From the NCBI RefSeq assembly GCF_024749285.1, contig NZ_CP087196.1:1488001-1552000 (forward strand): a DNA stretch of 64,000 bases. The letters are read 5' to 3'. The translations under genes were made by a program, and so were the position numbers. Below the pieces are notes generated by a model. That model was not told the DNA's origin. It did no database searches and worked only from the letters and a program-made list of their open reading frames with translations. Positions 1 through 7,952 of this stretch are shown here, one piece after another. Origin of the DNA: Pseudomonas sp. B21-015 (GTDB taxonomy: Bacteria > Pseudomonadota > Gammaproteobacteria > Pseudomonadales > Pseudomonadaceae). Numbering within the stretch: the stretch's first letter is position 1; each line of letters opens with the position of its first letter.

Positions 1-711
1 GTGAAAGGCGTGAGCCTGGAACTGGGCGGTAAATCCTCGCTGCTGGTGCTCAAAGACGCAGACGTAGAACTGGCCGTGGAAGTGGCCTGTGGCGGCGGTT
101 TCTTCAACGCCGGGCAGATGTGTTCCGCCACCAGCCGCGTGCTGGTCGCCGATGAGCTGGCGGATAAATTTGTAGCGCGATTGAAGGCACGTGCCGAAAC
201 CATTCGCGTGGCCGACCCGTTCGATCCGAATGTGGAAATGGGCGCACTGGTCAATCAGGCGCAATACCAGCGAGTGCTGGGGCACATCGATCTCGGTTTG
301 AGCGCTGGCGCGAAACTGATCTGCGGCGGTAATCGCCCGGCAGATCTGCCGCGCGGCTATTTTTTGCAGCCGACCATTTTCATCGACGTGCCCTCAGGCA
401 GTGCGTTGTGGTGCGAAGAGATTTTCGGCCCGGTGATCTGCGTGCGCAGTTTCACCTCTGAAGCCGAGGCGATCGCCCTGGCCAACGACAGTCAGTTCGG
501 TCTGGTGGCCAGCGTGGTCACCCGCGACAGCGAAGCGGCGGATCGGGTCGCCAATGCTTTGCAGGCGGGGCTTGTGTGGATCAACGCGCCGCAAGTGATC
601 TTCCCGCAGACCGCCTGGGGTGGCTACAAACAGAGCAGCATCGGCCGCGAATTGGGGCCGTGGGGCTTGCAGGCTTTCCAGGAAATCAAACACGTGATTC
701 GGGCCATCTGA
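1..711 (+). CDS. Aldehyde dehydrogenase, C-terminal half (5' end outside window)
   Basis: NAD(P)-dependent aldehyde dehydrogenase that oxidises an aldehyde to its carboxylic acid; the 236 residues visible are the C-terminal half of a usual ~480-500 aa enzyme. Visible landmarks are ELGGKS (residues 7-12, with the general-base Glu at 7), the catalytic Cys at 41 in GQMCSA, EEIFGPV (139-145) and a C-terminal GGYKQSSIGRELG stretch like that of betaine or aminobutyraldehyde dehydrogenases. The GTG at position 1 is inside the reading frame and is not the true start. A polyamine-type ABC transporter follows downstream, so a role in amino-aldehyde or polyamine catabolism is likely, but the substrate cannot be read from this fragment. 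Confidence 0.93.
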   Translation: MKGVSLELGGKSSLLVLKDADVELAVEVACGGGFFNAGQMCSATSRVLVADELADKFVARLKARAETIRVADPFDPNVEMGALVNQAQYQRVLGHIDLGLSAGAKLICGGNRPADLPRGYFLQPTIFIDVPSGSALWCEEIFGPVICVRSFTSEAEAIALANDSQFGLVASVVTRDSEAADRVANALQAGLVWINAPQVIFPQTAWGGYKQSSIGRELGPWGLQAFQEIKHVIRAI

Positions 712-728
712 CAGCACGAAAAAGGTGA

Positions 729-755
729 GCGCATGCCTCTTGATGAGGCATGCGC
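729..755 (+). terminator. Perfect 11-bp hairpin after aldehyde dehydrogenase
   Basis: Arms 729-739 and 745-755 are exact reverse complements with a 5-nt loop, starting 18 nt after the aldehyde dehydrogenase stop. No T-tract follows, so it is either a weak or Rho-assisted terminator or a 3' end-protecting stem. Confidence 0.45.
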
Positions 756-866
756 CAGCGTCATGGCTTCAATGAGTTTTTATCGATAGTCAGGTGTTTT
801 GCACGACCTCAGGATGAACCCGCCAGCTCAGCTAACCCCCCGTAAATACGGGGCCTGATGCAGATC

Positions 867-882
867 TGGCCGCGCGGATGCA
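867..882 (+). promoter_or_regulatory. Possible sigma-54-like promoter of the ABC transporter operon
   Basis: TGGCCG, five bases, then ATGCA: the GG and GC dinucleotides have the spacing of a -24/-12 promoter, but only TGGC of the -24 hexamer matches consensus. A 7-bp palindrome (CCCCGTA/TACGGGG, 838-853) lies just upstream and could be an operator. The start codon is about 47 nt downstream of the -12 element. Confidence 0.28.
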
Positions 883-908
883 ACGGTTGCGACCAACCTC
901 ATACTTAA

Positions 909-916
909 AAAAACAA
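909..916 (+). promoter_or_regulatory. Crc/Hfq-type A-rich motif at the ribosome binding site
   Basis: AAAAACAA fits the AAnAAnAA catabolite-activity motif bound by Hfq/Crc in pseudomonads. It abuts the Shine-Dalgarno GGGAG (918-922) of the binding-protein gene starting at 929, the position from which such motifs block translation. The assignment rests on motif and position only. Confidence 0.45.
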
Positions 917-928
917 AGGGAGTCCTTC

Positions 929-2032
929 ATGGGCGAGCATGATCTGAACAGACGTCAATTCATCAAAACCGTGGGCGTAGCTTCGGTTGCAGCGGCGGCC
1001 ATGAGCATGCCGTTCATCCGGGCCAATGCCAGCGATACACGCTTTGCGGGCAAGACCCTGCGCTTGCTGACCTGGTCCGATGACACGGGCCTTGCGGCGC
1101 TGCGCAATATCGCGGCCACCTTCGAAGACAAATACGGCTGCAAGGTCATCGCTGACCGCACCGGCAGCACTTCGGAAATGGTCGCCAAGCTGAAAGCCGG
1201 CGGTGATCGCCCGCAGTACGACATCATCACCCTGGCAGGCGTCGGCGCCGAAGGTCTGGCCGCCGCCAACCTGCTGGAAAAACCCGACCTCAACCGCATT
1301 CCCAACCTGGTCGACGTGCCGGAGAAATACCGCACCGGCGCCAACGGTCATGGCATCGGTTACCTGTTGTGGTGCAACAGCCTGGTCTACAGCACCCGCA
1401 CCCAGAAAGAAGCCCCGGCCAGCTACGCCGCCCTGTGGGACGCGGACCTGGCACCGAACATCTTCCTGCCACCGCCAAACTGGACCGAGGCCATGGACCT
1501 GATCATCATCGCCGCCAAACTGGCCGGTGGTGACGAACACAACATCGAGCCGGGTTTCAAGAAACTCGCCGAGCTCAAGGACCGTGTAGTGACGTTGGGC
1601 GAAAACCCGAACCAGATCGCCGAACTGTTCCGCACCGGTTCCCTGGACATGGGCGGCCTGTACGCGCCAGCGTTCTTCCCGAAACAGATTCGCGATCCGG
1701 CCTACGGCCTGGGCGCCACGTTTGGCATGAAGGAAGGTTTCTACACCGATTTGATGCTGTCGGTGATGCCGAAAAATCGTCCGGGCGACACCGACATGGC
1801 GTACGCCTTCATCAACCACTCTCTGGACCCGCTGGTGCAGGGCAAGATGGCCGAAGACATCTACAACGGTCCGGTCAACGCCAAGGCGATCATCTCCGCC
1901 GATGCGCGCAAGAGCCCGTACATCCTCACGCCGGAGCAGATTGCCGAGAAGGCGATCATGCACGACAACGCCTTCCTGGCCACCGTGCATGACCAATGGA
2001 TTCGTCGTTACACGGAAATCTTTTCTTCCTGA
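929..2032 (+). CDS. Polyamine-type ABC transporter, periplasmic substrate-binding protein
   Basis: Extracellular solute-binding protein of the PotD/PotF (spermidine/putrescine) class, 367 aa. The N-terminus carries a twin-arginine signal: NRRQFIK at residues 7-13, a hydrophobic stretch to about 30, and an ANA cleavage site near 34. Export would therefore be by Tat. ATG 929 is chosen because GGGAG lies six bases upstream and because the signal peptide then begins correctly; a longer in-frame extension back to 878 has no such support. It is the first gene of an operon with two permeases (2225, 3130) and an ATPase (3997). The substrate could be putrescine, spermidine or a related amine. Confidence 0.88.
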   Translation: MGEHDLNRRQFIKTVGVASVAAAAMSMPFIRANASDTRFAGKTLRLLTWSDDTGLAALRNIAATFEDKYGCKVIADRTGSTSEMVAKLKAGGDRPQYDIITLAGVGAEGLAAANLLEKPDLNRIPNLVDVPEKYRTGANGHGIGYLLWCNSLVYSTRTQKEAPASYAALWDADLAPNIFLPPPNWTEAMDLIIIAAKLAGGDEHNIEPGFKKLAELKDRVVTLGENPNQIAELFRTGSLDMGGLYAPAFFPKQIRDPAYGLGATFGMKEGFYTDLMLSVMPKNRPGDTDMAYAFINHSLDPLVQGKMAEDIYNGPVNAKAIISADARKSPYILTPEQIAEKAIMHDNAFLATVHDQWIRRYTEIFSS

Positions 2033-2073
2033 TCGAGTGGCGAACACGGGTCTTTAGAACACTGCAAAACACT

Positions 2074-2160
2074 GTGGGAGCGGGCTTGCCCGCGATGACG
2101 GCCCCCCTGTCGATACTGATGTGACTGACAGATTGCTATCGCGGGCAAGCCCGCTCCCAC
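2074..2160. repeat. REP pair (inverted), GGGCTTGCCC subtype
   Basis: Two copies of the Pseudomonas REP core (GGAGCGGGCTTGCCCGCGA and its complement) face each other around a ~45-nt spacer between the binding-protein and first permease genes. A hairpin here could lower expression of the membrane genes relative to the binding protein. Confidence 0.9.
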
Positions 2161-2224
2161 AGGGTTCACGGTGGTTTTGAAGGTTGTGTTCGCTCAGCTG
2201 CTTTCCATTGGCGAGACCCTTGCT

Positions 2225-3133
2225 ATGGAACACCAACCTCTGACCCATCCGGTAAGCGCGGCACCCACGCGCATCACTCGGGGTGTCTCACCGACAGCGC
2301 GCGCCTGGCTTTTTCTCACGCCGTCGATGCTGTTTCTCGGCGTGCTGATTGCCGCGAGCCTCTTGGTGCTGCGTATGAGCGTCGGCACCAAAGGCGCGGA
2401 ATGGACCGGGTTCAACCTGGCCAGTTACGCGCAATTGCTGGAGCCCTATTACCTCAAATCGTTGCTGCTGACATTGCGCCTGGCGCTGATTAGCGCGGTG
2501 ATCGCGGTGCTGCTGGCGATCCCGGTGGCCTACACCATGTCGCGGCTGACCTCACCGTTTGTGCGGCGGATTTTCCTTGCGGCGGTGCTGCTGCCATTGC
2601 TGGTCAACCTGTTGCTGCAAAGCTACGGCTGGCTGGTGATTCTCGGCCCCGGCGGGATGCTCAATCAGGCGCTGATGGGCCTGGGCCTGATCAAGCGGCC
2701 GATCATGCTGCTCTACAACCAGAACGGCGTGTTGATGGGCCTGGTGCAAACCGCGTTCCCGTTGGCCGTGCTGCCGATCGCCAGCGCCATGCGCGGCGTT
2801 GCCCGCACTTATGAAGAAGCCGCCGCCACCCTTGGCGCCAGTCGCTTGCAGGTGTTTCGCCAGGTGGTGTTGCCGATGAGTTTGCCGGGGATCATCACCG
2901 GCGCGACGCTGGTGTTCGCCTACAACGCCAGCAGCTTCGTGGTGCCGTTGCTGCTCGGTGGTCGGCGCGTGCCGATGCTGGCGGTGATGGTCCATGACCA
3001 GATTGCCCCGCTGATGAACTGGCCCGCCGCGTCCGCCGCCGGTGTGGTGCTGATCGTCACCACACTCGCGATCATGACCTTGTCCGAATACATCACTGGC
3101 CGTCGTCGGCGCATGCTGGAGGCTTCGCAATGA
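2225..3133 (+). CDS. ABC transporter permease (PotB-type)
   Basis: Inner-membrane permease, 302 aa, of the spermidine/putrescine (PotB/PotH) family. About six hydrophobic segments are visible. The EAA loop that docks the ATPase is seen as EEAAATLGAS followed by VVLPMSLPGI. ATG 2225 is preferred (GGCGAGA about 9 nt upstream); an in-frame GTG at 2171 would add 18 residues that are not needed. The stop overlaps the start of the next permease by 4 nt (ATGA), indicating translational coupling. Confidence 0.9.
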   Translation: MEHQPLTHPVSAAPTRITRGVSPTARAWLFLTPSMLFLGVLIAASLLVLRMSVGTKGAEWTGFNLASYAQLLEPYYLKSLLLTLRLALISAVIAVLLAIPVAYTMSRLTSPFVRRIFLAAVLLPLLVNLLLQSYGWLVILGPGGMLNQALMGLGLIKRPIMLLYNQNGVLMGLVQTAFPLAVLPIASAMRGVARTYEEAAATLGASRLQVFRQVVLPMSLPGIITGATLVFAYNASSFVVPLLLGGRRVPMLAVMVHDQIAPLMNWPAASAAGVVLIVTTLAIMTLSEYITGRRRRMLEASQ

Positions 3134-3978
3134 GCTCTGTGATCAAGAAGCGTCACTCGCTGTTGCCGGGCGATACCGGCAAGTTTGCCGGCATCCTCTC
3201 GGGCTTCATTTTGCTGCTGGCGGTGCTGCCGATCCTGACCATGATCGTCATGTCGTTCAGCGGCGCGTCGAACCTCGACTTCCCGCCCAGCAGCTACAGC
3301 CTGCAATGGTACAAGGCCGCCTGGCACACCTTCGTGTCGCCGGATGCCAGCGACGTGCTGAGCCTGGGCAAAGCCATGAGCACCAGTTTGCTGGTGGCCT
3401 GCCTGACCATGGTTTTCGCCACGATCATCGCAGTGCCGGCGGCCTATGCCCTGACCCGTTGTGAGTTCCGCGGTAAAGCAGTGGCGCTGCAATTGATGTC
3501 GCTGCCACTGGTGTTTCCGATGGTGGTGTTGGGGCTGGCCTTGCTGCTGGTGTTCGACAGCCTGCCGTTCCAGATCACCACCTCGCGGCTGGTGATTGCC
3601 CACGTGATTCTGGCGCTGCCGTTCGTGGTGAAGAACTGCACGGCAGCGATGCTTTCCATCGGCAGCGAAGTCGAAGAGGCCGCGCAAATGCTCGGTGCCT
3701 CGCCGCTGCGGGCGATTGTCGATGTGGTGGTGCCGTTGATGAAGTCGGGGATTCTGGCGGGGATGCTGCTGGCGTTCATCGTCTCGTTCAACGAATTCAC
3801 CGTGACCTATTTTCTCTACACCATCGACGTCATGACCGTGCCGATCTGGATGTACAGCCGCACCGTGTCTTCGCTCGACCCAACCGTATTTTCGTTTGCC
3901 GTGCTGATCGTGCTGATCGACTTCGTGCTCATTTGGGCGCTGGAAAAGTTGGTTGGCGAAGGCGGCGTTTCGTTCTGA
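3130..3978 (+). CDS. ABC transporter permease (PotC-type)
   Basis: Second inner-membrane permease of the transporter, 282 aa, PotC/PotI family. It has several transmembrane segments and an EAA loop (EEAAQMLGASPLRAI, followed by VVVPL). It starts within the stop codon of the first permease. Two different permeases and a single ATPase gene match the usual polyamine importer arrangement. Confidence 0.9.
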   Translation: MSSVIKKRHSLLPGDTGKFAGILSGFILLLAVLPILTMIVMSFSGASNLDFPPSSYSLQWYKAAWHTFVSPDASDVLSLGKAMSTSLLVACLTMVFATIIAVPAAYALTRCEFRGKAVALQLMSLPLVFPMVVLGLALLLVFDSLPFQITTSRLVIAHVILALPFVVKNCTAAMLSIGSEVEEAAQMLGASPLRAIVDVVVPLMKSGILAGMLLAFIVSFNEFTVTYFLYTIDVMTVPIWMYSRTVSSLDPTVFSFAVLIVLIDFVLIWALEKLVGEGGVSF

Positions 3979-3996
3979 TTTCTTGAGGTGATTCAA

Positions 3997-5052
3997 ATGA
4001 CTGGTCTGATTCTGGAAAACGTCGAGAAACACTACGGCTCGGCCTGCGCGGTAAAGGATGTGAACCTGCACTTGCCCGAGGGCAAGCTGGTGTGTTTCCT
4101 CGGCCCCTCGGGCTGCGGTAAAACCACCTTGCTGCGGATGATCGCCGGGCTCGAAACCCTGACCGGCGGCGAGATTCGCCTGGACGGTGAAGACATCGGC
4201 CATACGCCGGCGCATCAGCGCAATTTCGGCATGGTGTTTCAATCGCTGGCGCTGTTTCCGCACATGACGGTGGGGGAGAACATTGCTTATCCGCTGAAAC
4301 TGCGCGGGGTCAGCAAGGTCGATCAGCAGGCGCGGGTGGTGGAGTTGCTGGAGCTGATTCAACTGCAGGAAATGATTGATCGCCCGGTGGCAAAACTCTC
4401 CGGCGGTCAGCGTCAGCGGGTGGCGATTGCCCGTGCGATTGCCTCGCACCCGAAAATCCTGTTGCTCGACGAACCGTTGTCGGCGCTGGACGCCAAGCTG
4501 CGTGAGTCGATGCAGGTGGAAATCCGTCAGCTGCAACAGCGTTTGAACATCACCACCATTATGGTCACCCACGACCAGCGCGAAGCCATGACCATGGCCG
4601 ACATCGTGGTGGTGCTGGGTGAGCATCGGGTGCAGCAGGTGGGCACGCCGATCGAAATCTATCGGCATCCGGCCAATGAATTCGTCGCGGATTTTATCGG
4701 TTCGGGGAATATCTTTCCGGCCACGGCGCTGGGCAACGGCAAGGTCAGCTTGCCCGGTGGCGATGCGCTGCAAGTGCCAATCTGTAGCAGCATTGTGGTG
4801 GGGGAGAAGGTGAAAATGCTGATTCGCCCTGAGGATCTGCAACTGTCGCAGCCCCAAGCCACGGCGGGGAATCGCTTGCTGGGCAAGGTGACGTTTGTGC
4901 GGGATATCGGTGCGACGATTGAAACCACCGTCGAGTGTTCAGGGGTGTCGTTTACCGCGTTGAGCACGCCGTGTCAGGGGATTGGGCTGAGCATTGGCAA
5001 TCCGGTGTCGGTGACGTTGCCGGCTGAGGCGTGCCGAGTGTTGAGCGCCTGA
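3997..5052 (+). CDS. ABC transporter ATP-binding protein (PotA-type)
   Basis: Cytoplasmic ATPase of the importer, 351 aa. Walker A GPSGCGKT is at residues 36-43, the signature LSGGQRQR and Walker B ILLLDEPLSALD follow, and the C-terminal ~110 residues form a TOBE-type regulatory domain, as in PotA. ATG 3997 is chosen for GAGG 8 nt upstream; an in-frame GTG at 3988 lies inside that ribosome site. It is the last gene of the operon. Confidence 0.93.
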   Translation: MTGLILENVEKHYGSACAVKDVNLHLPEGKLVCFLGPSGCGKTTLLRMIAGLETLTGGEIRLDGEDIGHTPAHQRNFGMVFQSLALFPHMTVGENIAYPLKLRGVSKVDQQARVVELLELIQLQEMIDRPVAKLSGGQRQRVAIARAIASHPKILLLDEPLSALDAKLRESMQVEIRQLQQRLNITTIMVTHDQREAMTMADIVVVLGEHRVQQVGTPIEIYRHPANEFVADFIGSGNIFPATALGNGKVSLPGGDALQVPICSSIVVGEKVKMLIRPEDLQLSQPQATAGNRLLGKVTFVRDIGATIETTVECSGVSFTALSTPCQGIGLSIGNPVSVTLPAEACRVLSA

Positions 5053-5082
5053 CGTTAGTGGAGGGTTGCTCTTGCTGGCCCC

Positions 5083-5149
5083 ATCGCGGGCAAGCCCACA
5101 CAGGGTTCCGTGTACACCGGTCCTTGTGGGAGCGGGCTTGCCCGCGATA
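5083..5149. repeat. REP pair, left copy shortened
   Basis: A full REP core (GAGCGGGCTTGCCCGCGAT) at the right faces a partial inverted copy at the left that lacks the GCTCCC end. It separates the convergent ATPase and AraC genes and probably acts as their shared 3' end. Confidence 0.8.
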
Positions 5150-5178
5150 AGGCCATCAGCCACACAACAAATGTCGGA

Positions 5179-6108
5179 TCAAACCGACAACCGCAACCGC
5201 GCCAAATCCCGCAGCGGTGGCGCGCCGAACAATCGGCTGTACTCACGGCTGAATTGCGAAGGGCTTTCATAGCCCACCCGATAACCCGCCGCCGAAGCTT
5301 CCAGCCCTTCGGCCAACATCAACCGTCGCGCTTCTTGCAGGCGCAGCTGTTTCTGATATTGCAGCGGACTCATCGCCGTCATCGCTTTGAACCGGTGGTG
5401 CAGCGTCGACACGCTCAGGTTCACTTCCCGTGCCAGATCATCGATGCGCAGCGGTTGTTCAAAGTTGCCGTTGAGCCATTTGATCGCCTGGCTGATGCGA
5501 TGGCTCTGGCTGTTGGCGATAGCAATCTCATACAGCCGATGACCCTGTTGACTGCGCAATAACCGATACAGAATCTCCCGACGAATCAGCGGCGCCAGCA
5601 TGGCGATGTCTTTGGGGGTGTCGAGCAAACGTGCCAGACGCAACACGGCGTCGAGCATGGCCGCGTCGATCCGCTCGACATACAGGCCGCGACCGGTGGG
5701 CCGCGTGGGTACGCCGATGGGCCCCGCGTCGGCAATCAGCGCGGTGATTTCCGCCGGGTCGATGTCCAGCCGCACCGCGAGGATCGGTTCCTCGGGCGAG
5801 ACATTCACCACCCGACCGCTCAAGGGCATCGAGACCGATACCACCAGGTAATTCAGCGGGTCGTAATTGAAGTATTCGTCCGCCAGCCGAACCTCCTTGC
5901 GTCCCTGGGCCATGATGCACAGGGCCGGTTGGGCTAGCCCCGGGGCGAAATCATGGGATTTACTGTGACGCGACATGAACAGCGAGCCGACGGCGGTGGC
6001 GTAGGAGCCATCGTCCAGCGTGTTGCGGCGGATGAGGTCGGCCAGTTCCGCGCGCTGTTTTTCCATGTCGGCGGGAAGCGGAGCCTGAAAGTGATCGAGC
6101 GACGACAT
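5179..6108 (-). CDS. AraC-family transcriptional regulator
   Basis: DNA-binding regulator of 309 aa with an N-terminal AraC_N (cupin-like) sensing domain and a C-terminal double helix-turn-helix. The HTH region includes INRLAREVNLS-like text (IDDLAREVNLSVSTLHHRF) and the second helix GYESPSQFSREYSRLFG. Start 6108 is chosen because GGAGG sits 9 nt upstream (6118-6122); a start at 6138 would place that site inside the gene. It is divergent from the monooxygenase-like gene at 6444, a likely target, but the effector is unknown. Confidence 0.88.
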   Translation of the reverse strand: MSSLDHFQAPLPADMEKQRAELADLIRRNTLDDGSYATAVGSLFMSRHSKSHDFAPGLAQPALCIMAQGRKEVRLADEYFNYDPLNYLVVSVSMPLSGRVVNVSPEEPILAVRLDIDPAEITALIADAGPIGVPTRPTGRGLYVERIDAAMLDAVLRLARLLDTPKDIAMLAPLIRREILYRLLRSQQGHRLYEIAIANSQSHRISQAIKWLNGNFEQPLRIDDLAREVNLSVSTLHHRFKAMTAMSPLQYQKQLRLQEARRLMLAEGLEASAAGYRVGYESPSQFSREYSRLFGAPPLRDLARLRLSV

Positions 6109-6443
6109 GCAGGGAATCCTCCGTGAAGTGTTGGTCATGGGCTGAGCTTAAATTTGTGCAAGGGACAGCGGTAGACACATCCTGCCAAAAGCTTGCCTGA
6201 TTCTGCATGGGCTTCGTGTGCCGCCCGGTCATGACGTGACGCAGATGGGCAGCGCCTACACAAAACGCGTGTGACAGTGATGTGACGGGTTTTACCGGTT
6301 GTTACAGGTGTTGAGCCAAGTCTCGCAGGATTGTGCAATGCGTCGGCAGAAATCGACTAACGATGACCATGGCACGCCGCCTAATCTTGGATCCTGTCGC
6401 AGCCCGTCCCCGGCTGCCACTGAATGACCTGGGAGGGTTGAAC
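6109..6443. other. Divergent intergenic region between araC-type and monooxygenase genes
   Basis: No gene is supported here. Two direct TGTGAC copies at 6270-6275 and 6281-6286 are 11 nt apart, one helical turn, the sort of half-site spacing an AraC protein can use. No clear -10/-35 pair could be assigned. Confidence 0.35.
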
Positions 6444-6797
6444 ATGTCTACGCAAATCCCCGTCAGTCATATGGCCTTCGTCCGCGCCCGCGCCGGGCGT
6501 TCGGCAGAACTCGGTGTGCGCTTGAGCGCCCTGATCGAGCCGTCGCGCAACGCACCGGGTTGCTTGAGCTTCGCCCTGCAGCACTCACAATGCGATTCCG
6601 AACTGTGGCTGGTGTCCGGTTTCTGGGCCAACCAGCAGGCCATGACCGCTTACTTCGGCAGCCCGGCGATGCAGATTTTTGCCGAATTGGTGCAGGAGCT
6701 GGTGGTCAACAGCCTGGATTTCCACACCTTCAAGGATGTCTCGGCGGCCCAGGCCCTTGGCCAGTCCCCGGTAGAGGTACACAAACTGGCCGGTTGA
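6444..6797 (+). CDS. Antibiotic biosynthesis monooxygenase-domain (quinol monooxygenase-like) protein
   Basis: Small cytoplasmic protein of 117 aa with the ABM ferredoxin-like fold. The visible pattern is an opening beta strand (VSHMAFVRARAGR), then EPSRNAPGCLSFALQHS, WLVSGFWANQQAM and a C-terminal HTFK segment. Homologues such as YgiN act on quinols, and others are heme- or polyketide-related, so the substrate is open. ATG 6444 has GGGAGGG about 7 nt upstream. It is divergent from the AraC regulator. Confidence 0.8.
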   Translation: MSTQIPVSHMAFVRARAGRSAELGVRLSALIEPSRNAPGCLSFALQHSQCDSELWLVSGFWANQQAMTAYFGSPAMQIFAELVQELVVNSLDFHTFKDVSAAQALGQSPVEVHKLAG

Positions 6798-6838
6798 GGG
6801 TTTAATGGCGCAATTCTCCATCAGCCAGGATCCGCGAC

Positions 6839-7069
6839 ATGGCACGCAAAGCCTTTGAACATTTCGAAGCCGTTTCAGCCGTAGTACCGGGCGAGGGCGG
6901 TTACCACGCCGCGATTGCCGTCAAAGCCCTCGGCGGTTCCGGTGCCCCGGTTTTTCACAAAGTGCTGGAAGGCCAGACCTTCAAGACCGCTCATGAAGCC
7001 GACGAGGCCGCGGCCAAAGAATTGACCCGCCTCCAGGACGTCAAAGAAAACGCCGACCTGCTCTGGTAA
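6839..7069 (+). CDS. Small conserved hypothetical protein
   Basis: A 76-aa soluble protein rich in Ala, Glu and Lys, with no membrane segment or recognised motif. CAGGA lies about 8 nt before the ATG. Codon use matches the surrounding genes, and I recall similar short proteins in other pseudomonads, but I cannot assign a function. Its TAA directly abuts the stop of the convergent flavin reductase gene with no base between them. Confidence 0.7.
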   Translation: MARKAFEHFEAVSAVVPGEGGYHAAIAVKALGGSGAPVFHKVLEGQTFKTAHEADEAAAKELTRLQDVKENADLLW

Positions 7070-7699
7070 TCACTTGACCGCCCCCGGGCGGAACATCTTG
7101 AACAGTGCCTCTGGCCCCAGCTGAAAATAATCCGCCGGCCCGCCGCCGCGCAGAATCGGTTCTGCCGCGGCGGTGTCGTACACCCCATCTTTCAACAGCC
7201 ATTTGGCGATGTGCACGGCGACCACTTCGCCGAGAATCAGCCAGCTCGGCACCACTTCCTTGTTGGCACGCTGCAACTGAATGATCTGCGTGACCTTGCA
7301 CTCGAAGGACACCGGGCTTTCGGCAACCCGTGGCACCTGAATGATTTTCGACGCGGCGGTGGCCAGCCCGGACAGTTCGAACTCGTTGACCTCAGGCCCG
7401 ACCATGGCGCAGCTCTGGTTCATCTGCTCGGCCAGCGGACGCGTCGCCAGGTTCCAGGCGAACTCGCCGGTCTGCTCGATGTTGTTCAGGCTGTCTTTGC
7501 GCCCGACGCTGGAAAAACCAATGATCGGCGGGATGTAGTTGAAGGCGTTGAAAAAGCTGTACGGCGCCAGGTTCAGGCGACCGTTGGCGTCCTGCGAAGA
7601 GATCCAGCCGATGGGGCGCGGGCCGACGATGGCGTTGAACGGGTCATGCGGCAGGCCGTGGCCGTTGGCGGGTTCGTAGAAATGGATGTCGTCGGTCAT
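7070..7699 (-). CDS. Flavin reductase family protein (FMN-binding split barrel)
   Basis: A 209-aa protein of the flavin reductase-like family, which uses NAD(P)H to reduce FMN or FAD or holds flavin for a partner oxygenase. Family text is seen in GPRPIGWISSQDANGRLNLAPYS and in FNYIPPIIGFSS, the flavin phosphate-binding region. ATG 7699 has CAGGA about 10 nt upstream; the in-frame extension to 7744 lacks a site. Convergence with the small gene at 6839 leaves no spacer. Whether it serves the nearby ABM-domain protein is speculative. Confidence 0.87.
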   Translation of the reverse strand: MTDDIHFYEPANGHGLPHDPFNAIVGPRPIGWISSQDANGRLNLAPYSFFNAFNYIPPIIGFSSVGRKDSLNNIEQTGEFAWNLATRPLAEQMNQSCAMVGPEVNEFELSGLATAASKIIQVPRVAESPVSFECKVTQIIQLQRANKEVVPSWLILGEVVAVHIAKWLLKDGVYDTAAAEPILRGGGPADYFQLGPEALFKMFRPGAVK

Positions 7700-7778
7700 G
7701 GACGGGGTTCCTGAGGCTTTGTTTCGGGATCGATCATAGTGCAAGGACGAGCGGGTTATTTCCAGCGATGAGATCTAA

Positions 7779-7922
7779 TGTGGGCTTGCCCGCGATAGCG
7801 GTTTAACAGTCAACACAGATGTTGAATGTTACGGCCTCATCGCGAGCAAGCCCGCTCCCACATTCGACCGCATTCTTCTGAAAGAACTCGGTCAACCTGT
7901 GGGAGCGGGCTTGCCCGCGAAG
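7779..7922. repeat. Cluster of three REP elements
   Basis: An inverted REP pair (7779-7862) is followed by a third copy (7898-7922), all between the flavin reductase start and the 2-oxoglutarate permease stop. The outer copies read GGGCTTGCCCGCGA and the middle one reads CGCGAGCAAGCCCGCTCCC, a mixed variant. Confidence 0.88.
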
Positions 7923-7952
7923 AGGCCGGTACAGCCGCCATCAATGTTGCTG

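Noticed and set aside
2920..4857. 645-codon open frame on the minus strand opposite the ABC transporter
   Set aside because: It is His/Gln/Arg-rich low-complexity text with no family resemblance, antisense to clear permease and ATPase genes; a shadow of high GC.
7067..7072. Overlap or fusion of the small 76-aa gene with the flavin reductase
   Set aside because: The genes are convergent and end on adjacent stop codons; compact arrangement only.
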